From contig JAPLSP010000695.1 in assembly GCA_026398575.1 (NCBI GenBank), positions 1 to 12,282 on the forward strand: a DNA stretch of 12,282 nt, written 5' to 3'. A model generated the notes under the pieces. It ran no database searches. It was not told the origin of the DNA and saw only the letters and a list, made by a program, of their open reading frames with translations. The DNA is from Candidatus Sumerlaeota bacterium. Lineage in GTDB: Bacteria > Sumerlaeota > Sumerlaeia > JADFCT01. Of this stretch, positions 1 through 6,511 are shown in pieces. Position 1 is the first letter of the stretch, and each line of letters begins with the position of its first letter. The position numbers were made by a program, and so were the translations under genes.

Positions 1-24
1 AGGCCATTGAAACGCCAAAAAGAA

Positions 25-61
25 GGCGGCAAGCCACCTTACTCCAAAAGCTGGCGCCGCT
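25..61. repeat. Imperfect hairpin repeat, left copy (inverted relative to 12212-12248)
   Basis: This 37-bp segment matches the reverse complement of 12212-12248 at 32 of 37 positions, and positions 41-61 match at 20 of 21. It can fold on itself: GCGGC (26-30) pairs with GCCGC (56-60), and AGC (32-34) pairs with GCT (50-52), leaving GGC (53-55) as a bulge. The right-hand copy shows the same bulged stem. This fits a REP-like interspersed intergenic palindrome. I see no convincing gene in the rest of 1-222; the short open frames there lack start and protein character. Confidence 0.6.
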
Positions 62-222
62 CCCAACAGCATTCTGAATCGCTGTCTTAGTATCAAGCGC
101 AAATGCATGAGATCAGGAGTTTTGAGATTACGCGGATGACAAAGAACGACAACATATTGCCGTTTGGCGTGCGATGATGGCCTAATGGCGGATACCAAAA
201 GCCAACATGCAAAGGCGCTTTC

Positions 223-1239
223 ATGACTCCGACTACAGCAATAAACGAACTCCAACCTTCAACGAGATTTCGCAAGATAGGCGGCGGAGCTTCCTTGACA
301 ATCTTATGTCTGACGGCGGCCTGCGCGTTTGCCGGCGAGAAGGCGATGGTTGACTTCATCAACCCGATGATCGGCGCCGGAACGGGCAAAGGAACTTACG
401 GCCAACCTGTGGAATATGCGCAAGCCAATGTTAATGATAACCCCAGCACGCAGTCGCGGTCGGACAGCGGCATTGGCACGCTGCGGAAAGGCGCCGGCAA
501 ACTCGCAATCAACGTCAACGCCGCCGAGCCGCCCCGGCGCCCCGCCGTGGGCCAGCGATTCGAGCCCGCCGATGTGGATTGGCGGCATCCCGTGTATGCA
601 ACCACTTTTGACGACCCTGACTGTCTCAAGGACTGGAAGCTCGAAGGCGGCAAGAGCATGAAGATTGAGGATGGCAAGTTCATCCTTGAAAGCGAGCCTG
701 GGACTACTGTATCCGCTACTGAAGGCAATCATCTCGTCTGCTGGCTCACGAAAGAAATGCCCGCCGACTTTCTGCTCGAATTTGCCGTGCGTCCGCAAAA
801 CCGCAAGCAGGGACTCAACATTATCTTCTTCAACGCGCGCGGTCTTCATGGCGAAAACGTCTTTGATCCCGCGCTGAAACCACGCGATGGCCTCTTCGCG
901 CAATACCACAGCGGCGATCTGAACTGCTATCACATCTCCTATTGGGCCGCAGGGCGCGGCACGGCCAACGTGCGCAAAAACGCGGGCTTTCACCTTGTGG
1001 CCACCGGCAATGACCTTGTTACGTCCGCGCCCGCCGAGGCCTTTCAGACCATCCGCCTCTACAAACGCGGCGGCGTCATCCGGCTGATGGTGGATGATAT
1101 CGTCTCCGTTGCTTTCGATGACGATGGAAAAACCTACGGCCCTGTATGGACACACTCCGGCTGGATCGGCCTGCGCCAGATGGCCCACACTGTCCGCTGT
1201 GAATACGGCTACTTGAAAGTCTTCCCGTGCAAACCATGA
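223..1239 (+). CDS. Secreted DUF1961 domain protein
   Basis: The product is a 338-aa exported protein. The ATG at 223 is supported by AAAGG at 211-215, seven bases upstream. Residues 15-38 form a basic-then-hydrophobic signal sequence with probable cleavage after AFA (residue 37); LTAAC is a poor lipobox. Residues 123-336 have the DUF1961 pattern: 'YATTFDD...LKDWKLEGG', 'LVCWLTKEMPADFLLEF', 'GLNIIFFNARG', 'HISYWAAGR', 'TIRLYKRGGVIRLMVDD' and 'SGWIGLRQM'. That is a concanavalin-like beta-jelly roll, known from bacteria that degrade algal and plant polysaccharides. Its biochemical role is not established; a glycan-binding or glycan-cleaving role is inferred. Residues 39-122 are atypical and low in complexity. 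They begin with 'DFINPMIGAGTGKGTYG', which resembles the N-terminal signature of GH92 mannosidases ('VNPFIGTGGHGHTYPG'), so this end may be composite. The gene converges on the lipase-like gene with 60 bp between the two stops. Confidence 0.8.
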   Translation: MTPTTAINELQPSTRFRKIGGGASLTILCLTAACAFAGEKAMVDFINPMIGAGTGKGTYGQPVEYAQANVNDNPSTQSRSDSGIGTLRKGAGKLAINVNAAEPPRRPAVGQRFEPADVDWRHPVYATTFDDPDCLKDWKLEGGKSMKIEDGKFILESEPGTTVSATEGNHLVCWLTKEMPADFLLEFAVRPQNRKQGLNIIFFNARGLHGENVFDPALKPRDGLFAQYHSGDLNCYHISYWAAGRGTANVRKNAGFHLVATGNDLVTSAPAEAFQTIRLYKRGGVIRLMVDDIVSVAFDDDGKTYGPVWTHSGWIGLRQMAHTVRCEYGYLKVFPCKP

Positions 1240-1299
1240 GGCGCATCCTCCGGGGATGGGATGCCCGTCAAGGCAAAAACGAAAGACCACTACACCGTG

Positions 1300-4200
1300 T
1301 TACTTGCCGGAGACGCTCCAGGAAATCAGTTTCTTTCCTGCCACGCCGGATACAGATTTTGTTTTCTTTTTGCCGGAGCATGTCACCCCGGCGTTTTCCG
1401 CGAAGACCGCGCCAAACGCCACGAACGTCTGCGCTTTGGTGGAGACCGGGCCGTCAGTTTGAGTGGCCAGGTTCACGATGTTTCCAACGACAGAGCCATC
1501 GCGCGCCAGCGGGGTTCCGGTCAGCGTCACCTTGAGAACTTTTTTCGCGGTCCAACTAATCGCGATGGTTTCCACCGTGCGGGACGTGCCTTTCGCGTCC
1601 GGCTGCTTCAGGATAAACGTGGCCTTGCCGCCCTTGTCGGGCGCCTTGAGATTCTTTCGCGCCGCATGGCCCAGAGTATCCTCGAAATAGACATCGCCCG
1701 CCAGGATGCTGACCGAGGTGTTGGCGTCCACTTTGGCCAGATCGAACTCAGTGGGCAGTTGCGCCTTGGCGGTGAATGAATATCTGTCCGTGGACACAAT
1801 ATTTTGTTTTCTTCGGTTCCATGCTTCCGTGTGGGTGGACCTGATCCGCTGACTGGTGAAGTTGAAGTCCGCCACGCCGAATAGGATCGCGTCATGCGCC
1901 ACGGCGGACTCGCCCGCCGTGTTTCGCACCTTGAAGAACACCACTTTGGCGCCCTCGCCCGCGGACAGGACGAACGCCGGCGCGGTGAAGTAGGGCAGCC
2001 ACGAGGCGCCCGCGAAGTCTTCATTTTCGCTCGCCAGATACTCCAATGGATTGCTCGTGCAGGTGTTGTTCAGAGTCACGGCCAGCGTTGTGGCTTTGTC
2101 AGCGCCGTTGTTGATCGAAAAGAATGCGACTCCGGGCTTAACAGCAGGCGCTTCATTCAAGACGATAGCACTGCTGGAGACGGACGATTCGCCCGCTGCG
2201 TTTCTCACCTTGAATGCAACCCACTTGGATCCGTTTCCGGGCGAGAGGACAAACGTGGGCGAGGGCACATAAGGCTGCCAGGCCGAGCCGGAGAAACTGG
2301 CGGTCTCGCTCGCCATGTATTCGGTTGGATTGCCCGTGCATACGTTGTTCAGCGTGACTAGACGGCTGACGGTTTCCGTTGCGCCGTTGTTGATTCTGAA
2401 GGAGGACACAATGGGCAGGGATGGCGCCGGAATTTTGACCAATAAAGGTATCGTTAAGGAAGAGCCGTTCGACACAATAACTAAACAAAAGCCCGGCGCT
2501 CTGGCGGTCAGTACGCCCTGAGTGTCTATGCTTGCGACCGAAAAATTTGTCGTGGTGTAAGTGGTGCCACACTGACTCGCGGTGATGTCTCTTTCGACGC
2601 CGTCGCTAAAGACGCCGTGGACAACGAAAGGCACTGTATCGCCTGTGCGCAGATACAAAACCGAATCCGGCCAAACCTTAAGCCATCCAACAGATGCAGA
2701 GGTAGCCACGTTGACAACCGTTGACGTCGCGGCCAGAAACCCTTGCTCGCCCCAAGCCACTGCGATAATACTTCTTTGTCCAATGGCTTCCTGCGGGATA
2801 GTTATGTCGGTTGCGAAGGGCGGCGTCTCACTTATAGCCGCCGCACTGCCAGGTGTGGCCACCCATACTTTTGTCGTGTTCGGCGGAACCGTCAGTATAA
2901 CGTGGAGGGTATCGCTCGGCGAACATACCGTGCCTGCCGTTGGCGTAATGATCGCAATTTCCCCTTCTGAATTTGCAAGTTGCAGATAGGTTGGCGGAGC
3001 GGGCGAAGCATTAGCGGAAAGGCTCATCTGGATTTGCGGTTGCGCGCTTTTATCAATTGCCATTCCTGCACTAGCCGTTGGGGCATCCAGAAAATCGGTG
3101 ACATGGCCGATGACCTCCGAATTCCTCGGCTCATCCAAATGTCCTGTCCCGTGAACAGGTATGGCGCTAAGGTCTCCGGCTTGACTGGGCACAGAAACAA
3201 CCCAATCGTTCGCAACCCCCTCGAACACTACAGTACGGAAGTCAGACAGAGTGCCGCCTAATCCGAAGGGTAGAAGGCTCAAGAGTTGACCGAGGGAATC
3301 TCCTGAACTCCATGGATATATTACCGAACTCGAATCCCCGGCAATAGCCCGAACCGGCACGTGCAGGTTGTTGCCAGGCACATTGCGCCCCCCTGTTTGC
3401 AGATCAAAAACCGCATCTCCACCCAATTGTTTGATGAATGCCGGATTAAAATTAGCCAGCAACAAATTAAACCATGGGATGCCAAAGTGCGGCGTTCCGA
3501 TCGTCACGATCCTTCGAACATACGATATATGTCCGTATAGCTTCGCAAGGCAACCACCCATGCTATATCCAACTATGTCGGCCTTTTTGGCCACAAGTCC
3601 GTGGTTGATTGCGGAGTCCAAGGCATGGCGAACATGTACCTGGGGAACCCATGCATTCTGCGCGAAAGAAGCCTTGTTAGGATATGGTTCGTTGCAAACA
3701 AACAGGAATCCGTCGTTTTCCAAGGCATTTTTCAGATCCATCATCCCGCCAGGATACCCGTAAGCGCCATGCAACAGTACGACGGGCGCCTTGTAAAGAT
3801 CGAAAGATTGTGACTCGATGCTCTGGTCATCTATGGTAATGGCAAAACCAATCTGCCTCGGCACTTCGTTGAAAGGACCGTAGCTCTCCGGCGCCTGCCA
3901 CGTCCTGCGCCACACCCCGTTTTGAAGTGTCGCATCGGAAACCCATGTTCCGTCACCCGCGGGAAACGTCACGTCAGCGCTGCTTTGCACACCATGGAGT
4001 TCAACAATCACACGGGAACTGCCGTCGGCGACCGCTCCTTTGACATGACGGGAAAGGTCTTCCTCGTCAAGAAATGATATAACCGTGGCTGTTGTAAATT
4101 CTATGTCTATGCTATGTATGTATAACTGTGCTGATGAATTGTTAGTATTGCTGGATTGATCGCTTACATGTGCCTGACATTCTGCCGTCAGAGCAATGGT

Positions 4201-4734
4201 TGCTCCGAATTCATCCTGTAATTGTCCAAGGGTGGTCTTCCATAAATATGAAATCATCTGAAAGCTACGACTGCCCGTTTCTCCAGTTTCAAAACCGATA
4301 CAATCGTAGTTCTCATATGTCGGCAAATCTACCCAGGCATTGCCAGAGCCGGTCGGGAATATCCAGTCGGCGCTTATGGAATATGAGAAAACAACAGTGA
4401 CATTAACCTGCCAATTACTGACCACATCCCAGTCATATTGACCTTCCAGATTGAATTTTACGCCCGTTCTTGCATAAGCCACCCCGGCATGACCAGGTTC
4501 GGCGCAGAGCGAGACGTTTGCATAATTCCCATTTGCATCGGCAACCCTCGCATCAGGCCAGGGCAAGAGGTTGTTCGGATCATTTCCGAACCAGCTTTCG
4601 TGAAAATTGCAGTTGCTAAAAGTGCGATTCTGTCCGGGCGTTATTGAGAACTCATCGGCAAAAGCAGTGTTTACTGCCATGAGTTCAATTACAATCGCAA
4701 TCAGATAAATACTTATATTAGTTTTCTTACTCAT
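1300..4734 (-). CDS. Very large secreted alpha/beta-hydrolase (lipase-like) with Ig-like and tandem repeat domains
   Basis: The product is 1144 aa from the ATG at 4734-4732. An 18-codon-longer frame exists, but this ATG directly precedes a typical signal peptide (residues 1-26, ending AFA|DE) and follows a purine-rich GGAAGGGGAGGAA stretch. Residues 27-215 form an unrecognised beta-rich domain, and about 216-312 look Ig-like. Residues 317-552 are an alpha/beta-hydrolase: oxyanion-hole motif VVLLHGAYG (H322), nucleophile elbow GYSMGG (S391), acid D510 in ANDWVVSVPS, and a probable catalytic H532 in GTGHLDEP. It resembles bacterial lipases and esterases of the PGAP1/LipA type. Next come an Ig-like segment (587-678), a Big_2-like domain (683-768), two 93-residue repeats (from 779) and a beta-rich tail (957-1144) like those ending other verrucomicrobial secreted proteins. 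A role as an extracellular esterase or lipase, perhaps removing acyl groups from polysaccharide, is inferred. The N-terminal half is visibly more A+T-rich than the neighbouring genes. Confidence 0.85.
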   Translation of the reverse strand: MSKKTNISIYLIAIVIELMAVNTAFADEFSITPGQNRTFSNCNFHESWFGNDPNNLLPWPDARVADANGNYANVSLCAEPGHAGVAYARTGVKFNLEGQYDWDVVSNWQVNVTVVFSYSISADWIFPTGSGNAWVDLPTYENYDCIGFETGETGSRSFQMISYLWKTTLGQLQDEFGATIALTAECQAHVSDQSSNTNNSSAQLYIHSIDIEFTTATVISFLDEEDLSRHVKGAVADGSSRVIVELHGVQSSADVTFPAGDGTWVSDATLQNGVWRRTWQAPESYGPFNEVPRQIGFAITIDDQSIESQSFDLYKAPVVLLHGAYGYPGGMMDLKNALENDGFLFVCNEPYPNKASFAQNAWVPQVHVRHALDSAINHGLVAKKADIVGYSMGGCLAKLYGHISYVRRIVTIGTPHFGIPWFNLLLANFNPAFIKQLGGDAVFDLQTGGRNVPGNNLHVPVRAIAGDSSSVIYPWSSGDSLGQLLSLLPFGLGGTLSDFRTVVFEGVANDWVVSVPSQAGDLSAIPVHGTGHLDEPRNSEVIGHVTDFLDAPTASAGMAIDKSAQPQIQMSLSANASPAPPTYLQLANSEGEIAIITPTAGTVCSPSDTLHVILTVPPNTTKVWVATPGSAAAISETPPFATDITIPQEAIGQRSIIAVAWGEQGFLAATSTVVNVATSASVGWLKVWPDSVLYLRTGDTVPFVVHGVFSDGVERDITASQCGTTYTTTNFSVASIDTQGVLTARAPGFCLVIVSNGSSLTIPLLVKIPAPSLPIVSSFRINNGATETVSRLVTLNNVCTGNPTEYMASETASFSGSAWQPYVPSPTFVLSPGNGSKWVAFKVRNAAGESSVSSSAIVLNEAPAVKPGVAFFSINNGADKATTLAVTLNNTCTSNPLEYLASENEDFAGASWLPYFTAPAFVLSAGEGAKVVFFKVRNTAGESAVAHDAILFGVADFNFTSQRIRSTHTEAWNRRKQNIVSTDRYSFTAKAQLPTEFDLAKVDANTSVSILAGDVYFEDTLGHAARKNLKAPDKGGKATFILKQPDAKGTSRTVETIAISWTAKKVLKVTLTGTPLARDGSVVGNIVNLATQTDGPVSTKAQTFVAFGAVFAENAGVTCSGKKKTKSVSGVAGKKLISWSVSGK
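1843..2400 (-). repeat. Two tandem 93-codon repeats inside the lipase-like gene
   Basis: Two adjacent units (2400-2122 and 2121-1843, read on the minus strand) encode the same pattern: F-x-INNGA, VTLNN-x-C, NP-x-EY-x-ASE, F-x-G-x-x-W-x-PY, FVLS-x-G-x-G-x-K, FKVRN-x-AGES. The period is exactly 93 codons over the conserved 80 or so residues of each unit. The DNA has diverged more than the protein, so this is an old duplication of a structural beta-sandwich module rather than a recent DNA repeat. Confidence 0.85.
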
Positions 4735-4752
4735 TTCCTCCCCTTCCTTAAT
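4727..4752 (-). promoter_or_regulatory. Ribosome binding region that sets the lipase-like start
   Basis: On the minus strand, AAGGAAGGGGAGGAA runs directly into the ATG at 4734. The G-rich part offers several Shine-Dalgarno registers. The upstream in-frame start at 4788 would add 18 polar residues before the signal peptide, so the internal ATG is preferred. Confidence 0.55.
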
Positions 4753-4865
4753 AAAAATACTTCCCAGATTAAACGCTTGCCGACACAAACAAACCTTCCA
4801 ATTTCACAATTAAGGAATCAGCGGACACCATACTGGCGTCTCGCTCCCTCGTAGGCCAGGGCGTC

Positions 4866-4948
4866 CGGATTTCGGGCTAAGGTATTCCATGTCATTTTAA
4901 ATATTCGCCACTCTCGTCGCTTGATCGGATCATGGGCTAAGGTACTCC
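4866..4948. repeat. Imperfect 23-bp direct repeat pair, 60 bp apart
   Basis: CGGAT..GGGCTAAGGTATTCC (4866-4888) recurs as CGGAT..GGGCTAAGGTACTCC (4926-4948), with 19 of 23 positions identical. The core GGGCTAAGGTA is perfect in both copies. The start-to-start spacing is exactly 60 bp. They lie in the non-coding gap (4735-4990) between the divergent lipase-like gene and the GH51 remnant. They could be binding sites for one regulator on the same face of the helix, or remnants of a duplication or mobile-element end. The sequence alone does not decide between these. Confidence 0.5.
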
Positions 4949-4990
4949 CCAACATCTAGAGAAAAAACAGGATTCCTTAAGGTCCAGCGC

Positions 4991-5413
4991 TTGATTAAGT
5001 CTTTCCTGGTCGTGGAACTGAATCCATCGCAAGTCTGGCTGCAACCGCCCGGCTACGTCACGCAGATGTTCTCACATAGCTATCAACCGCAACTGGTCAA
5101 GTGCGATGTGACCGGCGCTGAAAACAAGCTGGACGCCAACGCCACCCGCAGCGACGATGGCAAGACGCTGGTGTTGCAGGTTGTGAATCCAAGTGACAAG
5201 GCAATAAGTACGCGAATCAGCCTCGCTGGATTTGCATTTGCCAAAACCTCCGCCCAAGTGACAGAGTTGTCCGGTCCGCTGGGCGCCATGAATACCGCCA
5301 AGAAAACCGACGCCATCGTTCCAAAACAAAGCGCATGGACACACGGCATCAAGGAAGGAACCGCAAGCCATATCTTCCCGCCGTTTTCGTTCACGGTGAT
5401 GCGGTTCGAGTAA
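4991..5413 (+). pseudogene. 5'-truncated GH51-type alpha-L-arabinofuranosidase (C-terminal domain remnant)
   Basis: An open frame of 140 codons begins at a TTG with no convincing ribosome binding site. From about residue 8 it looks like the C-terminal all-beta domain of GH51 alpha-L-arabinofuranosidases: 'NPSQVWLQPPGYVTQMFS', 'NATRSDDGKTLVLQVVNPS', and a final 'IFPPFSFTVMRFE'. Full-length GH51 enzymes run to roughly 500-800 residues. The (beta/alpha)8 barrel with both catalytic glutamates is missing, and I found no trace of it upstream in any frame. The homology starts abruptly near 5012, next to the divergent gap, so a deletion or insertion breakpoint probably lies there. An alternative, a free-standing arabinan-binding module, is unlikely because there is no signal peptide. 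It ends 29 bp before the next gene, as though it was once the upstream gene of that operon. Confidence 0.75.
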
Positions 5414-5442
5414 CGGGCAATCAAGAAAGAAAGGAATAGCCC

Positions 5443-6405
5443 ATGAAACGAGCCATCTATATCTTCGCCGCGCTTCTTCTTGCGCCGCCGGCATGTTTCG
5501 CGCAGAGTCTTCCCGAGACTTCCGCCAGCTGGAAAAAGTACGAGGGCAATCCGGTGATGGGCGGGAAATATGGTACCTGCTTCGATGTTTCCGTACTGCG
5601 CGAGGGCGGCAAGTACCGAATGTGGCTTTCATGGCGCCCGAAGAAGTCCATCGCGATGGTTGAGAGCCAGGACGGAATTCACTGGAGCGAGCCGCCGCAA
5701 ATCGTGCTCGGTCCGCGCGCGGAAACCGGCTGGGAAGACGACATCAACCGGCCCGTTGTGCTGAAACGCGAGGACGGTTATCACCTGTGGTACACGGGCC
5801 AGGCGAAAGGCCGTTCGGCGATCGGCTATGCGACCAGCGCGGAGGGCACGACGTGGACCCGGAAGAGCGACAAGCCGGTGTTGGCGCCGGAAAAACCATG
5901 GGAAAAAGTGGCGGTGATGTGTCCGTACGTGGCGTGGGATGCGGACGCCAGGCAGTTCCGGATGTGGTATTCCGGCGGGGAGCAAAATGAGCCGAACGCG
6001 ATTGGCTACGCGACCAGTCCCGACGGATTGGCGTGGACCAAACACGCGGCCAATCCGGTGTTCGCGCCCGATCCGCAGTCTCCCTGGGAAAAGCACAAAG
6101 TCACCGCCTGCCAGGTGGAGAAGCGCGGCGAGTGGCATGTCATGTTTTATATCGGCTTCCGCGATGAGCAGCACGCCCAGATCGGCATGGCGCGGTCGCG
6201 CGATGGGATCGCCAACTGGCAGCGCCACCCGGCCAATCCCATCATCCGCCCCGGACAGGATCAGTGGGACCACGACGCCTGCTACAAGCCGTATGCCATT
6301 TTCGATGGCGCGAAATGGCTGCTTTGGTATAACGGTCGCCATGGCAGTCTTGAACAGATTGGCGTGGCGCTGCACGCCGGCGAGGATCTCGAGTTCGGTC
6401 CATGA
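5443..6405 (+). CDS. Secreted five-bladed beta-propeller, GH43/GH32/GH130 superfamily-like glycosidase
   Basis: The product is 320 aa. The ATG at 5443 has AAGGA at 5431-5435, seven bases upstream. The signal peptide is residues 1-20 (cleavage CFA|Q). The rest is five repeats, each an 'NPV..P' turn, a strand set ending in W/Y-aromatic-G, then 'IGYATS.DG..W'. The blade centres are YRMWLSW (58-64), YHLWYTG (113-119), FRMWYSG (172-178), WHVMFYIG (231-238) and WLLWYNG (292-298). This is the five-bladed propeller of the GH32/43/62/68/117/130 superfamilies. Candidate active-site acids face the centre: D48 (CFDVSV), D99/D100 (DDINRPV), E226 (CQVE) and D277/D279 (DHDACYKPY). The exact family is not resolved. 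With the GH51 remnant just upstream, an arabinose- or xylose-releasing role is plausible but inferred. It is the first intact gene of the + strand set. Confidence 0.75.
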   Translation: MKRAIYIFAALLLAPPACFAQSLPETSASWKKYEGNPVMGGKYGTCFDVSVLREGGKYRMWLSWRPKKSIAMVESQDGIHWSEPPQIVLGPRAETGWEDDINRPVVLKREDGYHLWYTGQAKGRSAIGYATSAEGTTWTRKSDKPVLAPEKPWEKVAVMCPYVAWDADARQFRMWYSGGEQNEPNAIGYATSPDGLAWTKHAANPVFAPDPQSPWEKHKVTACQVEKRGEWHVMFYIGFRDEQHAQIGMARSRDGIANWQRHPANPIIRPGQDQWDHDACYKPYAIFDGAKWLLWYNGRHGSLEQIGVALHAGEDLEFGP

Positions 6406-6424
6406 ATCTAGCCCAAGAGATTTG

Positions 6425-6450
6425 TTAGCGTTCATTAGCGGCTATTAGCG
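6425..6450 (+). repeat. Three TTAGCG/ATTAGCG repeats at exact 10-bp spacing
   Basis: TTAGCG occurs at 6425-6430, 6435-6440 and 6445-6450, followed by GTTTCTC. It lies 20 bp after the propeller gene's stop and before the lyase-like gene. The 10-bp spacing places the hexamers on one face of the helix. From memory, short phased intergenic repeats of the form 'ATTNGNGTTCATTNGNGGTT' recur after genes in several planctomycete, verrucomicrobial and related genomes. This may be a degenerate member of that family. Confidence 0.5.
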
Positions 6451-6496
6451 GTTTCTCATCGCCACTGAAATTAATATGGACAATGCCCACTTCATT

Positions 6497-6511
6497 AGGA
6501 AAACAAAAATG
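6497..6511 (+). promoter_or_regulatory. Ribosome binding site that sets the lyase-like start
   Basis: AGGA at 6497-6500 lies eight bases before the ATG at 6509. The earlier in-frame ATG at 6476 has no comparable site, and it would put eleven polar residues ahead of the signal peptide. The downstream ATG is therefore chosen. Confidence 0.6.

Noticed and set aside
1243..1264. Possible terminator hairpin (GCATCC...GGATGC) between the convergent genes
   Set aside because: The stem is only about six or seven pairs, has a competing fold (1244-1258), and no T-run follows on either strand.
304..1290. Long antisense open frame (328 codons) opposite the DUF1961 gene
   Set aside because: It mirrors the DUF1961 gene, which has clear family motifs, and its own translation lacks domain or signal character. 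High-GC codon bias commonly leaves the opposite strand open.
4745..4800. Sigma70-like promoter for the lipase-like gene
   Set aside because: A TAATCT hexamer is present on the minus strand, but the best -35 match is poor and the spacing is short, so it is not supportable without start-site data.
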